This document shows, one piece after another, positions 8,527-17,832 of a stretch of 55,955 nt of DNA; position 1 is the stretch's first letter, and each line of letters starts with the position of its first letter. The notes beneath the pieces are model-generated. The model ran no database searches and was not told the DNA's origin. It was given only the letters and a program-made list of their open reading frames with translations. Position numbers and translations under genes: made by a program. Origin of the DNA: a virus; IMG/VR virus record IMGVR_UViG_3300044904_000040, positions 1-55,955 of that record; one strand, given 5' to 3'.

Positions 8527-9747
8527 TCAGTTTGTGAGGCGGACGCCAAGCTCGGGATAGAACGTCGCGGTGCCGTAAAGCAAATCGATACGGCAAGGGA
8601 GGACGTCGTTGTTGATGTCATACTGCCGCACGATGCGCAGCGACATGCCCTTCCACATCTGCCGGGCGGCGAAATCCACGCCCTGCGGAAGTTCCATCGG
8701 CACCATCACCAGACCGAAGCAATCCCGCACAAACGCGATGTTCTGCGCATAGCTGGTGCTGGCGGCGCCGCGGATCGTCAACGCTGCGCCGTTCGCCGGC
8801 GATGCGCTCACGGTCTGATAGGCGCCGGACACGGTGATGGCCGGGCTGATACCGATCGTCGAGTTGCCGCTGCCATCGCTGGATGCGGTGGCAGTCACGG
8901 TGAAGTTCTGCAGCGAGCCGGTGCTGGTCAGGTTCATCGGGTTGACGGCGAACACGCCCTGGATCGTGAACACGTCGCCCACGTTCAAGAGCCCGGCAAT
9001 GCCGGTCGCCCAACCGTTCGTCACCAGCGTCGAGCCGGTCTGGCCGGCGCCGTTGACGGAGCCAACGCCCGTGGTCAGGCCGGTGCCAGCGGTGAACGTG
9101 CCGCCGAACGCGCCTGTGGTCTGGCTCTGGATGTTCTGGTCCAGATAGATTTCGAAGTTGGCGAGGGAGGCGAGATAGCCCTTGAAGGCCGGCTCGGCCA
9201 CGCTCTTGACGTAGACGCCGGACGACAGCGCGTTGGCGATGGACCAGTTGGCGGCCGGGTTGAGGATCAGCACGCGGCCATCCTGGGGCACAGCGCCTTC
9301 ATCCATCCGCTGCCCGACCTGGGCGATGAATGAGAAGGCATTCGGCACCACGCCGGGCGTCCCAACCTGATTGTAGACCTGCTGGAAGTTGGTCAGCACG
9401 TCGAAGTCCACCTGATTGGCCAGCTTGGCGGCGGCCGGCTTCAGGTAGCGATCGGAAAATTCCTCGATTACCAGGGTCAGATCGCTGGTGCTGAACTGGA
9501 AATCGACATGCTTCTGGTTGGAAATGGTGATGGCCGTCGATGGCTCGGTCACATTCTGAATGGACAAGCCCGGGCCGCTGGTGACGGTGAATTTGTTCGG
9601 CTTGCGAACGGTGATCGTGTTGCCGATCTTGTTGAACTGGTTCTCGAACTGGCGGTTGACCTTGCCGGCGGCCACCAAGTTGTTCTCAAGGATCGCCAGG
9701 GTTTCTTTGGCGATGATGCTGGGGGTAAGCAGGCTGTTCGTTGACAT
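8527..9747 (-). CDS. Major capsid (coat) protein, P22 gp5-like
   Basis: 406 residues. The N-terminal part (MSTNSLLTPSIIAKETLAIL, NTITVRKPNKFTV) and the segment LPQGVDFAARQMWKGMSLRIVRQYDI match what is expected of P22 gp5-type coats with the HK97 fold. The protein contains a Gly/Thr-rich beta insertion (about residues 215-330), in line with the inserted domain found in P22-type coats. It follows portal and scaffold in the standard order. The ~150-base leader upstream contains GC hairpins and no gene. Confidence 0.9.
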   Translation of the reverse strand: MSTNSLLTPSIIAKETLAILENNLVAAGKVNRQFENQFNKIGNTITVRKPNKFTVTSGPGLSIQNVTEPSTAITISNQKHVDFQFSTSDLTLVIEEFSDRYLKPAAAKLANQVDFDVLTNFQQVYNQVGTPGVVPNAFSFIAQVGQRMDEGAVPQDGRVLILNPAANWSIANALSSGVYVKSVAEPAFKGYLASLANFEIYLDQNIQSQTTGAFGGTFTAGTGLTTGVGSVNGAGQTGSTLVTNGWATGIAGLLNVGDVFTIQGVFAVNPMNLTSTGSLQNFTVTATASSDGSGNSTIGISPAITVSGAYQTVSASPANGAALTIRGAASTSYAQNIAFVRDCFGLVMVPMELPQGVDFAARQMWKGMSLRIVRQYDINNDVLPCRIDLLYGTATFYPELGVRLTN

Positions 9748-9896
9748 CGTGCGATCTCCTGCGAGGCAGGACGCACTTCGCGCCGGCCCGCTACGTTGTT
9801 GGGGTCATGATCTTTTCCTGTGGATGCCCAGCATTGGCCTGCTGGTGGGCGGTAGGCACGCACCCGGCTTATCCCCCGGTGGGAGGGTCGCCGGGC
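9748..9896 (-). promoter_or_regulatory. Coat gene leader with GC-rich hairpin
   Basis: 149 bases without a gene separate scaffold and coat. At 9889-9906, next to the scaffold stop, GCCGGGC..GCCCGGC can form a hairpin with a short loop, and similar CCGGC/GCCGG stretches lie just downstream. There is no clear U-run, so this may be mRNA processing or partial attenuation between scaffold and coat rather than full termination. Confidence 0.35.
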
Positions 9897-10958
9897 TTAT
9901 GCCCGGCTTCCCCACATTGGCGCGCGGGCGGCAGACTCTCGCTGCCGAACGCGGATGGCGACTTCCTCCATGCTTTCTTCCCGATTTGCGTCCGTAGCCG
10001 GTTCGCGCGGGCCTTGCAGTGGAGTAATTGGTGCTGGTGCATTTGATACTCTCACCGGCGGTTCACTGGCAAGTTTTGCCGAAATGGCGCCGACTTCGAA
10101 CATTTGCATTGCAGCGGACAGCTTTGATATCCGCGTGGCCTCATCGATATTCTTGCCGAGGAAATACGCGATATCCGGGCCGTTTGGTGCGGCGATCATC
10201 GCCTGCGCGGTGGGGTAGTCGATCGGCAGGCTGTCGGCTTCTGCGACGGCCTCATAATCCGAGTATTTGAGGATCGCGTCCGCCTTCTTCACTTCGTAGC
10301 TGGCCTTCATCTGCTCAAGCTGCGCGGTCTGCGATGCCTCGCGCGCCTCCTGAAGCGCAGCTTCGCGGGCCTCCGTTGCCTTTTGCACTGCCTGGGACTC
10401 GGCCTTGGTGCGCGCAACCTCCACCGCATCCGTCGCCCAAGCATCGAGCGCGGCATCGTAGGCGTCCGGGTCATTGAAGTCCGCACGCTTCGGTCGTGGC
10501 GTTTCGATCGGCTCGGGTGTGGGCTTCGGCGCCAGGGCTTTCAAGGATGCCAGGGCTTCATCCAGCCGGGTCTGCGCCGCGGTCGATGCAGCAATCGCCG
10601 CCTCGCGGGCAGTGTCGGCCTCGCGGCGCTTGTTCCGCTCCTTGGTGATCTCGGCCTTCATCCAAGGCGGGGTCTTGTCGGACTTCAGGATCGCATCGTC
10701 AGCGTTCTCGTCCGCCACCGGCTCAACAGGGGCAGTGGTTGGTTCCGGCGCGTCGGCCGGCTTCGGTGCGTCGATCTGGTCAACGCCGCTGCGAGCCCGC
10801 ACCAGGGCGGCTTGGTCGGCCGCGCTCATCTCGCCAACGCTGCCCGCAGCTTGGTCCTTCGGGTCATTGGAGGCATTGACCGGCGGTGCCGGCGGCATTG
10901 CGCCAAGCGGATCGGATCCGGTGGCGTTCAAGGCTGGTCCAGTGGTTTGCTCAGACAT
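9897..10958 (-). CDS. Scaffolding protein
   Basis: 353 residues behind AGGAGTGA. Acidic, Pro/Ala-rich N terminus, then a long charged helical segment (KAEITKERNKRREADTAREAAIA, about 100-150; EAREAALQEAREASQTAQLEQM, about 190-215) and a basic C terminus (IRVRQRESAARAPMWGSRA). This is the usual make-up of P22 gp8-like scaffolds, whose basic C terminus binds coat protein. The place between portal and coat genes supports it. Confidence 0.85.
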   Translation of the reverse strand: MSEQTTGPALNATGSDPLGAMPPAPPVNASNDPKDQAAGSVGEMSAADQAALVRARSGVDQIDAPKPADAPEPTTAPVEPVADENADDAILKSDKTPPWMKAEITKERNKRREADTAREAAIAASTAAQTRLDEALASLKALAPKPTPEPIETPRPKRADFNDPDAYDAALDAWATDAVEVARTKAESQAVQKATEAREAALQEAREASQTAQLEQMKASYEVKKADAILKYSDYEAVAEADSLPIDYPTAQAMIAAPNGPDIAYFLGKNIDEATRISKLSAAMQMFEVGAISAKLASEPPVRVSNAPAPITPLQGPREPATDANREESMEEVAIRVRQRESAARAPMWGSRA

Positions 10959-10967
10959 GACTCACTC

Positions 10968-13900
10968 CTATCTCGGCGGCATCGGTGCTTGAGGCGGTGC
11001 TGCCGGCTGCATCCCGGCGGACGGTGCCGGTCCCGTAGGCGTAGGCTGCTGCTGCGTCATCGGCGGGACAATCTGCGCCGACTGGTGTAGGGCGGCCAAG
11101 GCCTGCCCTGCCGCATCTTCGACCTTTCCGCTGGAAAGCTGTTTCACCAGCCCCGTCACGTTCTGGCCAAGCTCTTGGATCTGCGAGCCGACGTGCGCGT
11201 TGAAGGAAGCCTCGGCCTTCTGCACCACGCCAAGCACTTTGGCCTCGAAGTCCAGATGGATCTTTTCCAGATCCACGGCGCGATCGGCGCCCTTGTCCTT
11301 CAGCGCCATCGCCGCGGCCTGCAGCTTCATTGTCAGGTCTTTGATCTGGCCGTCCATCGACTGCAGCAAGGCGGCAACCTGCGGCGTGACATCCTTCATG
11401 TCCGGCGCCAACAGGTGAGGCGGCAGGGTCTTCGCCAAGCGGGCGGCGATCTGCTCGGCTTCCGGCCAATCCTGATTCTTCGCAATCAGGTCGGCAACCA
11501 CGGCCGCGGTCTGCGGCAGGGCGCGGACGAACGCCATCATGCTCTCGGCGGCTTCGATGCGCTTGGTGGCGAAGCTCGGCCCGATTGTGACCGTCACCCC
11601 GTAGCGGCCCATCGTGGGGTTGAAAATCTTCTGCATCTTGCCGGTCTTCGGGTCCGGCTTCTGGTCGAAGGCCTTTGGTGCGTGGGGATCCAGCATCACC
11701 TGTTCCTCGCCGCCGTCTTCGCGGAGGATCGTGATCATCCGGCGCGTGTCGATCACCTTCGGGATCAGGTCGATGAACACGTCGCCCTGGTGCTTCAGCG
11801 TGCGGCACAGGTTGTCCATGTAGTGAAAGCTACCCATGTCGCTGGTCTGGCGAAGCTCACGCAGCGCACGGCCGCTCTCGTCCGTCACGCGCTCCTGCTT
11901 GGTGCTGTCGAAGCGGATGCCCGTGGTGGCCATCATGTCCTGCGCGGCGCTCTGCTTCAGGCTCTCCCATCCGGCGCTCGGCATCGACGGCGGCTGGCGC
12001 TGCGGCGCCGGCAAGGGCTGGCCCGCAAGAGTCCGCGGCTGATATTCGAGATAGGCGTAGGACTTCGTGTTCGCGTTGTTCCACTTGTCCTCGTGGCCTT
12101 CGAACTGGCCCTCGGCGCCGACGAACGGTGCTTTCGGTGCCAGGGCGATCGTCTCCATCTCCATGGTGTTGTGCGTCGGGATCATCGAATACCCGGCGAG
12201 AAACAAGTGGGAGTCATTCCCGACCTTGATGCACTTCACCGGGACTGATGGCACGGCAGTGACAGAGACGATGCCGAATCTCTTGGTGCGCCGCCAGTGG
12301 GTCGGGCCACCGCCGGTCTGGCGTGCCTTCTTTCGAGACAGACCAAACACGCTATCGTCTGGGCCGCATGAGAAGAAGAACCGATCTACTGAAATGCATT
12401 GACATAGATTTCCGCCAGGAAAGGCGGCAAGGCGCGGGGCAATCTTCTGAATTGCGACCTTGATACCAAGCCCCCGCAACAATTCTGAGAACCCTTCGCT
12501 CAATGCAGGGATCGTCGTCGTAAAAGCGCACTGGCGAAATTTCGTCACATTGCCATCGGAATCCATCAGGCCACGCAGAAGGTCGAGCCGTTGCTGCCGT
12601 GATGCACGCTGGTAGATGGCCGGGATGTGCTTGTTTCGGATGAGCCCAAGGCGCGCGAAGTGCTTCCGAATGCCGAACGCCGACAACTTCGAAGCCTTCT
12701 CGCCATACTTCCGCGCCTCGCCAACATGAAGGCCACGGGCGATCAGGATGTCTCGAACTTCCTCAACGTCCATGTCGCCTGGAGTCAACTCGATATCGCG
12801 GCTGGTGCCGTCTCCAAGCCACCAACCGAGGAAGTAAGGATCAATCGGCAGATCGGCATCAGGCATGTCGAGTGGCTTGGGCGAGAGGATGAATTGAATT
12901 TTCGGGTTCAATTCAGCAGTCGGAACAGTCTTGGTTTTCCAATCTCGGCGTCCTTCCTTCATGTTTGTCCGCTCTTCGACCGTCCACAGATGGTCTTTGT
13001 CAGCTACGATGGAACTGCCGTCATCGAACTCCACGCGGAAGCAATCTCGGTGCAGCAGCACCGGACTGGTTCCAACCACGTCCACAACAGCGCCAGTTTC
13101 ATCGAACACCCGATCTCCGGCGGCAATGTCGAGCATAGTTGTCCAACCACTTGGGGTCGGGATTGGCGTGTCGAGCGCGAGCGGGGAGGAATAGTTGTAG
13201 GAACGCTGTGCATCCTTGGCATTGCGGATGATGCCGGACAGCTTCAGTTTGCCCTCGATGTCTATTTCATTGCCGACAACGCGGAATATCGGAATCCATT
13301 TGCCAGCCCACTCGCGGCGCTCAAGGATCTCCACGGCGGTCAGCTTATACCACATGACCGTTGGGACTTCGGCATCGCGCTCCTTCAGCACCTTCAGCTT
13401 GCCGGACTTGATCGCCGCGTCAACTTCATCGGAAAGGTCTTCGCGGAACCCGACATGGCCATTCGAAAGCTGAACAAGTTCTTTGGTCTTGTAAGTAATC
13501 AGGAAGTATTCAGCGACACGGACGTTCTTTTCGTCAATCCAGTTCTTGTATGTGTCGCCGGCCGCGCTCTCCGTCCATGACATTGGATCCGCATCAGGAT
13601 AGGTTTCTTCGAACTCGCCCCGCGGGATCAACTCGGTGATGAAAGCAAACCGCTTGTCGGAAGTGTCGGGCTCCTGGGAGGTCGGGTCCACATAGACGGA
13701 AAAGGTGTTGCGGATCCGCTTGATCACGATGGTCTGGTCCATCGAGTCCGGCGACTCATATTCCGTCACCATCCGCCAATAGCCCCAACCGATCGATGCG
13801 GCGCTGTCGAAGGCCGTGTCATAGGCCACATCGGCGTGGCTCTCGCGTTCGAAATAGCGGATCAGGCCGCGATACATCTTCGCGACTTCGGGATCTGACT

Positions 13901-14318
13901 TGTCGCCAACCGGGGACACATTGATCGCCGGCCGGTTGTTCCGCTGCTCATTCACCACCTGATTGACGAAAGTGGGGATCTTGTTGATCGTCATGCAGGG
14001 GCGGAAGTCGTTGTTCCGCTGTGCTGCGATCGTTGCTGGCCATTGGTCGCCGGCCTTGAACTTTAGGTCTTCCAGCCCGGCGGCGCGGTTCTCGCTCTCA
14101 GCGGACGCCGCGGTTTCGAAGTGCTTGCGGGCTTTTGCCAGGATCTTCTGGTCCTCCTGCTCATCCTTCTCTTGGCCGAGCATGATATCCTTGGCGTCAT
14201 CCTTGCCGCCCTTTCCCCCTTTGTCCTTCACCATGATCGGGACGCGGTTCATGCCCGCTGTCACCTTCGGCAGTTTCAATCTGCCGTTGTCCTTCGGCGC
14301 GCGGGGGTCTTGGACCAT
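10968..14318 (-). CDS. Portal protein (P22 gp1-like) interrupted by an intein
   Basis: 1116 residues encoded; removal of the intein (379-717) leaves a 777-residue portal. The N-extein carries portal features (FKAGDQWP, RPCMTINKIPTFVNQVVNEQR, FDSAASIGWGYWRM). The junction region IIRNAKDAQRSYNYSS joins TMEMETIALAPKAPFVGAEG, restoring the conserved YNY-x3-x-E-x-E...LAPKAPF segment with the expected spacing. The C-terminal part is helical and ends in a Gln/Pro-rich tail. A portal is needed in 12 copies in every virion, so efficient splicing must occur. SD-like GGAAGG precedes ATG 14318. Confidence 0.9.
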   Translation of the reverse strand: MVQDPRAPKDNGRLKLPKVTAGMNRVPIMVKDKGGKGGKDDAKDIMLGQEKDEQEDQKILAKARKHFETAASAESENRAAGLEDLKFKAGDQWPATIAAQRNNDFRPCMTINKIPTFVNQVVNEQRNNRPAINVSPVGDKSDPEVAKMYRGLIRYFERESHADVAYDTAFDSAASIGWGYWRMVTEYESPDSMDQTIVIKRIRNTFSVYVDPTSQEPDTSDKRFAFITELIPRGEFEETYPDADPMSWTESAAGDTYKNWIDEKNVRVAEYFLITYKTKELVQLSNGHVGFREDLSDEVDAAIKSGKLKVLKERDAEVPTVMWYKLTAVEILERREWAGKWIPIFRVVGNEIDIEGKLKLSGIIRNAKDAQRSYNYSSPLALDTPIPTPSGWTTMLDIAAGDRVFDETGAVVDVVGTSPVLLHRDCFRVEFDDGSSIVADKDHLWTVEERTNMKEGRRDWKTKTVPTAELNPKIQFILSPKPLDMPDADLPIDPYFLGWWLGDGTSRDIELTPGDMDVEEVRDILIARGLHVGEARKYGEKASKLSAFGIRKHFARLGLIRNKHIPAIYQRASRQQRLDLLRGLMDSDGNVTKFRQCAFTTTIPALSEGFSELLRGLGIKVAIQKIAPRLAAFPGGNLCQCISVDRFFFSCGPDDSVFGLSRKKARQTGGGPTHWRRTKRFGIVSVTAVPSVPVKCIKVGNDSHLFLAGYSMIPTHNTMEMETIALAPKAPFVGAEGQFEGHEDKWNNANTKSYAYLEYQPRTLAGQPLPAPQRQPPSMPSAGWESLKQSAAQDMMATTGIRFDSTKQERVTDESGRALRELRQTSDMGSFHYMDNLCRTLKHQGDVFIDLIPKVIDTRRMITILREDGGEEQVMLDPHAPKAFDQKPDPKTGKMQKIFNPTMGRYGVTVTIGPSFATKRIEAAESMMAFVRALPQTAAVVADLIAKNQDWPEAEQIAARLAKTLPPHLLAPDMKDVTPQVAALLQSMDGQIKDLTMKLQAAAMALKDKGADRAVDLEKIHLDFEAKVLGVVQKAEASFNAHVGSQIQELGQNVTGLVKQLSSGKVEDAAGQALAALHQSAQIVPPMTQQQPTPTGPAPSAGMQPAAPPQAPMPPR
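12168..13184 (-). mobile_element. Class 3 (WCT) intein with LAGLIDADG endonuclease, inside portal
   Basis: 339 residues, portal positions 379-717. It starts PLALDTPIPTPSGWTTMLDI, so position 1 is Pro, not Cys or Ser, and it ends SMIPTHN before Thr 718. Trp 445 (block B, KDHLWTV), Cys 696 (block F, VKCIKVG) and Thr 715 (block G, THN) make the Trp-Cys-Thr set that defines class 3 inteins, in which the internal Cys starts splicing. Two LAGLIDADG-type motifs (YFLGWWLGDGT near 496-505; LLRGLMDSDGN near 580-590) show a homing endonuclease domain. Boundaries come from comparison with the expected uninterrupted portal sequence. Confidence 0.88.
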
Positions 14319-14338
14319 TGGTCAGGCCTTCCTATGAA

Positions 14339-14623
14339 TCATGACGCCCGCTCAAGCTCGCGGGCGGCCTCGGCAACCATGTTGTCCCACACGTCGGGAT
14401 CAACCTTCACTTCGCCGGGCTCGCCGCCGGCGTCCAGCGCATCCATCAGGCAGTCGATCGCAGCGTTGCGCTTCGCCCGATAGGATCGCCTGGGTCCGTC
14501 GTCAACAACAAGCATGAACAGTTCATGGCCATGCTCGTTGCCGACGGATATCCGAACCACATCGCAGTCATGGAATGGGCTGTAGCTCCGCAGGGCTTGG
14601 TAGCCGCTCAACTCTTTCCCCAC
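14339..14623 (-). CDS. Hypothetical protein downstream of terminase
   Basis: 94 residues; the chosen start is GTG 14623, which overlaps the upstream gene by 16 bases. A TTG at 14611 is an alternative. The product has a beta-like N-terminal half (DVVRISVGNEHGHELFMLVVDD) and an acidic helical C-terminal half. No family recognised. It lies in the terminase-portal interval with three other very small genes. Confidence 0.55.
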   Translation of the reverse strand: MGKELSGYQALRSYSPFHDCDVVRISVGNEHGHELFMLVVDDGPRRSYRAKRNAAIDCLMDALDAGGEPGEVKVDPDVWDNMVAEAARELERAS

Positions 14624-14811
14624 TGCCCTGGCGCGCGAGTGTTGTTCGTCTCAGGGATCGGCTTGTTGATCCCGTCCGTCGCGCCCGGCTTCATGGTCGG
14701 CCTGCCGCTGGGCGTTGCGGAACTTTTCTCAATCGCAGGGCGCCGGAACACCACCTCGCCGTAGTCCGGCCCCTTGCCATTGTTGGGGTGCGGGTCATTG
14801 CCCTTGGCCAT
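14608..14811 (-). CDS. Small Pro/Gly-rich protein
   Basis: 67 residues from ATG 14811 (MAKGNDPHPNNGKG), with GGGGAAG just upstream. A GTG two codons earlier is possible. The product is hydrophilic, disordered-looking and basic. It resembles in style the 17394-17585 product, which also starts MAKG. Function unknown. Confidence 0.5.
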   Translation of the reverse strand: MAKGNDPHPNNGKGPDYGEVVFRRPAIEKSSATPSGRPTMKPGATDGINKPIPETNNTRAPGQWGKS

Positions 14812-14813
14812 GG

Positions 14814-14945
14814 TCACTTCCCCTTCTTCGGCTTGTGGACGTGCGGCATGGCTTTCGCCTCCTTGCCAGCCTTCGCGCCGGGCATCCCCTTCATCGGGGG
14901 CATCGGCTTCATGGCGGAAACCGGCTTGCTGTTCTTTGCGGCCAT
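14814..14945 (-). CDS. Very small Met/Lys/Pro-rich basic peptide
   Basis: 43 residues, MAAKNSKPVSAMKPMPPMKG then GMPGAKAGKEAKAMPHVHKP and KKGK. Strongly basic with repeated MKP/MP units. Its stop touches the start of the next gene and its start follows the 14948 gene by three bases, so it fits the translational chain. Such peptides occur between terminase and portal genes in several phages; the role is unknown. Confidence 0.5.
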   Translation of the reverse strand: MAAKNSKPVSAMKPMPPMKGMPGAKAGKEAKAMPHVHKPKKGK

Positions 14946-14947
14946 GA

Positions 14948-15091
14948 TCATTTTCCTTTGGGCTTGGGGCGGGACTTTCCCGCGGTGTGCAGCGCGATCG
15001 CCACGGCCTGCTTCTGTGGTTTGCCGGCCGCCATTTCCGTCTTCACGTTGGCGGAAATTGTCTTGCTCGATGAACCCTTCTTCAACGGCAT
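14948..15091 (-). CDS. Small conserved basic phage protein (DUF6496-like)
   Basis: 47 residues from ATG 15091, with AGGGAG upstream: [40 protein letters not shown]. The pattern KKGSSxKTISxN..[17 protein letters not shown] is one I recognise from many phage and bacterial small proteins annotated DUF6496. Function is not established. It is in the terminase-portal gap. Confidence 0.65.
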   Translation of the reverse strand: MPLKKGSSSKTISANVKTEMAAGKPQKQAVAIALHTAGKSRPKPKGK

Positions 15092-15104
15092 GTCAAGAAT
15101 CTCC

Positions 15105-16694
15105 CTATGTTCCCAACCAACCAAGTTGCCCGCCACTCGGGCCGCCGCTGCGGGAATTTTCACGGGGGCGCGGACGTCGCGCACGCACCGGCTCGGCAAA
15201 GGTCAGCGCAACCGCATCCCATTCGTCCGGTGATCGGATCCCGCGCGCAACCATCTTCTCCTTCGGCTCAAGCAAAAGCTGCTGCTTCAGGTCATAGGTG
15301 AACGACGGGCCGCACGCATCCGACTGCAGGCTATCCAGATCGGGAATGTCGGCGCCACCAACCTGTGTCAGCCAGTCCCGCGACCGCGACCACATCTCAG
15401 CCCGCCGGTTCGCCGCGCCCGGCACCTTCGTCCCGTCGTCCAAGATGATCACCGGATCCTGCGGCGAGCCGCCGAAGTTCACGCCAACCACGATCGACTC
15501 ATAGGGCTCGCCCCATGAGTGCAGAATGTCGAACGTGCCAGCACCAACGCCGCCGAGGTCGATGAACACCCGGTCGGGGTTGTCGGCGTCGATCACGCGC
15601 TTGATCCAGTTGGCGCCCTCGATCGTTCCCATCTTCAGGTTGCTCTCAACCTTCTCAACCTTGCGCCCGCGCCGCCATGCCAGGGAGAAGCGATCCTTGC
15701 CCATGCGCGCCGGGTCAGCGCCGATCACCAGCGGGCCGAACGCCTCGCACGTCGCCTTGCGCGCCCAAACCACGCTCTCAGGCGTGATGAAGCTCTCATG
15801 GCCGGAAAACTGGAACATCTCCTGCGCCGTCGCCGGATACTCCTGGCGGAAAAGATTCGGGTCTTTCAACTCGGCAACCTTCGCACGCCGCCAAACCATC
15901 TGTCGCATGGTCAGCCGGTGCATCCCGGCATATTCCAGTTCCTCGGTGTCCAACACGAAATCCAGCGGCACATCCCGCGAATATTCCGGCGTCATGAACC
16001 AGGGAATGAAAATGTTGATGTAATCGCCCTCGCCAGCTTCAGCCTGCATCCACCGCTCATGGAACTCACCGCCAACGCCGGCGCCTGTCGATTCCAAGAT
16101 GATCTCCGTGTCAGGCAGATCAGGAACAGCCTGCACAACGCCGCCAAAGTGCGCCGCCGCGTTCGCCCAGAACGCTACCTCGGAACCATGCAACAACTGG
16201 ATCGTCTTCGAGCGGCCGATTGCCTTCGTGCCAGCCGTTCCGACCGCATACCCGCTGTCGAGCTTGTCGAAGAATAATTCCTTGGCGTTCGCCTTCGCCG
16301 TCGATACCCGCATCGCGTTGTGCTTGTGAAACCGCTCAACCATCCCGAACAGGTTGTCTGTCGCCGGCTGCTCATGGGTCAGGATGAACGTGTTCACCCC
16401 GCGGCGCATCGAAGTCCGATGATAAAATCGGCCGCCGATATAGGTGCTGCCGCCAGACTGCCGGCCCTTGCCCAAAATAGCGCGAACCTTGCCAGTCCGC
16501 GCCTTTTGTTCCTCAAGACGGGTGTGCAAATACACCTGGGCCAAGTTGAAATCGAACGGAACAATCGTTCCCGCTTTAGTCTTGATCTTCAAAAACTGCG
16601 CAGCAAACAACGGGTAGTTATCCAGAAGTCGCTTCATGGCCGCATCATGACGCGCCCTCGTTTCTTCGTCCGCCGTGTAATACGACGCACTCAC
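15105..16694 (-). CDS. terL: Terminase large subunit
   Basis: 529 residues. ATPase: Walker A variant [12 protein letters not shown] at 74-85, Walker B-like HGSEVAFW at 169-176, coupling motif ILESTG near 199-204. Nuclease: [12 protein letters not shown] with Asp 327 and FIDLGG with Asp 379, an RNase H-like fold. The basic C-terminal tail ([10 protein letters not shown]) is usual. The enzyme cuts the concatemer and pumps DNA through the portal. Its ATG overlaps the stop of the 16691-17032 gene. Confidence 0.92.
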   Translation of the reverse strand: MSASYYTADEETRARHDAAMKRLLDNYPLFAAQFLKIKTKAGTIVPFDFNLAQVYLHTRLEEQKARTGKVRAILGKGRQSGGSTYIGGRFYHRTSMRRGVNTFILTHEQPATDNLFGMVERFHKHNAMRVSTAKANAKELFFDKLDSGYAVGTAGTKAIGRSKTIQLLHGSEVAFWANAAAHFGGVVQAVPDLPDTEIILESTGAGVGGEFHERWMQAEAGEGDYINIFIPWFMTPEYSRDVPLDFVLDTEELEYAGMHRLTMRQMVWRRAKVAELKDPNLFRQEYPATAQEMFQFSGHESFITPESVVWARKATCEAFGPLVIGADPARMGKDRFSLAWRRGRKVEKVESNLKMGTIEGANWIKRVIDADNPDRVFIDLGGVGAGTFDILHSWGEPYESIVVGVNFGGSPQDPVIILDDGTKVPGAANRRAEMWSRSRDWLTQVGGADIPDLDSLQSDACGPSFTYDLKQQLLLEPKEKMVARGIRSPDEWDAVALTFAEPVRARRPRPRENSRSGGPSGGQLGWLGT

Positions 16695-17032
16695 TTCGAA
16701 TATCCAAGCTCGGCCATGATATTTTGCTCTGCCGCATCCCCTGTGATTGCGGCCCGCAGATATTCAGCCGCCATCACCGGGAGAAGGCGAACCGGAAGGG
16801 ATGGAGCGTGGCTGTGATAGATGCAGGACCAGACCCATTCGCCATCGACCAATGAGAAAGCAATGGCTGCAACAGCCTGCGGCTGGTTTTCGAAATCATC
16901 AAAACGCCGGATCCACGATTGCAGCGCAGCCACAATTTTAGACGGCGCCTCTGGTGGTGGCAGGATATGCACATCCGCACCGCCGGCCTTCATCTTCACC
17001 CGCCCAATCCGAACCCGGGCGATCCCACTCAC
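16691..17032 (-). CDS. Hypothetical protein between terminase subunits
   Basis: 113 residues, ATGA-coupled both to the small subunit gene upstream and to the large subunit gene downstream. Contains a beta-like core (VAAIAFSLVDGEWVWSCIYH) and a C-terminal helix. Not recognised. Genes inserted between terS and terL are uncommon; an accessory packaging or host-interaction role is only a guess. Confidence 0.65.
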   Translation of the reverse strand: MSGIARVRIGRVKMKAGGADVHILPPPEAPSKIVAALQSWIRRFDDFENQPQAVAAIAFSLVDGEWVWSCIYHSHAPSLPVRLLPVMAAEYLRAAITGDAAEQNIMAELGYSK

Positions 17033-17352
17033 AGCCGCGAAATGCGGTCCAGCATTTCCTCCAAGCCCTCGTCCGCAGAGTGCTCCATCGGCTGCGAAGC
17101 CTTCCCATACGCACGATCCAGCAATTCCTTCAACGCCGTCACCTGCGCGTTCTCGCTCCGCGCCATCTCATACGCCGGCTTCCCGGTCAGCTTCACCCGG
17201 CCACCCTCGCGGTCCAGCAACCCGCTAAGCCGCGCCAGACGCTCAAGCGCATCAGGACCGTAGACACCAGCAAGGGCGCGAACTTCCGCGGATGTCGTCT
17301 TCAGCCCACCAGGGCCACCCGCCTTCGTAACCTTCGTCGCACCCTTGCTCAT
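17029..17352 (-). CDS. terS: Terminase small subunit (putative)
   Basis: 107 residues: basic N terminus, then YGPDALERLARLSGL, NAQVTALKELLDRAYGKASQ and an acidic C-terminal helix. This helical arrangement ending near KELLDRAYGKP-type sequence is common in small terminase subunits and their neighbours. The assignment rests on that and on position two genes before terL. It would recognise the pac site and set headful packaging. Confidence 0.65.
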   Translation of the reverse strand: MSKGATKVTKAGGPGGLKTTSAEVRALAGVYGPDALERLARLSGLLDREGGRVKLTGKPAYEMARSENAQVTALKELLDRAYGKASQPMEHSADEGLEEMLDRISRL

Positions 17353-17393
17353 GTCACCGTCACTCCCTGAAAACCAAACCCATCAAGATCCGC

Positions 17394-17585
17394 TTATTTC
17401 AGCGAACCGCCAGGGTCACGGCCCAACGTCTTCGGATTGACCGGCGCACTCGTCGGCGTCGAAAACTTCGAACCGCCAGGACGCGAACCGCTCCCGATCG
17501 CATAGCCGTTCGGAGAACTCGTCTGCTTCGGAGGCATAACACCACCAACGCTCGCACCAATCACACCACTCGAACCTTTTGCCAT
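17394..17585 (-). CDS. Small Gly/Ser/Pro-rich protein, first gene of late operon
   Basis: 63 residues from ATG 17585, preceded by AAGGGGAAG. MAKGSSGVIGASVGG then low-complexity Gly, Ser, Pro. No domain. It appears to be the first gene of the minus-strand packaging and capsid operon. Confidence 0.5.
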   Translation of the reverse strand: MAKGSSGVIGASVGGVMPPKQTSSPNGYAIGSGSRPGGSKFSTPTSAPVNPKTLGRDPGGSLK

Positions 17586-17832
17586 CTCACTTCCCCTTGC
17601 AAAGAAAATACTTGACCAAGCCACAACCCTCTTATCACACCCCACAAACCCTTTCCATCATCCACAAAACAACCTCATAAATCCGGGAAAATAGTGGGGG
17701 AAAAGGTATTTTGGGGGGATATCCTGTGTGGGGGTTTAGAAGCCGCCCCCCCGCCGGGAGCGATCGGGGGTCGATTTGCTGGCGCTGGTCCGGCCGCGGG
17801 AGATCCTGACGCCCTGGCCTAAGCCGCTCGGC
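17586..17832. other. Gene-free stretch upstream of the late operon
   Basis: About 247 bases without a convincing gene between the late operon and the 17833-18096 gene. On the plus strand it has G-runs and AT-rich patches near 17640-17700. The late promoter and possibly the pac site would be expected here, but I cannot identify good -35/-10 boxes or a repeat pattern. Confidence 0.4.

Noticed and set aside
12627-13580. 317-residue plus-strand open frame over the intein
   Set aside because: Antisense to the portal intein, which has clear splicing and endonuclease motifs.
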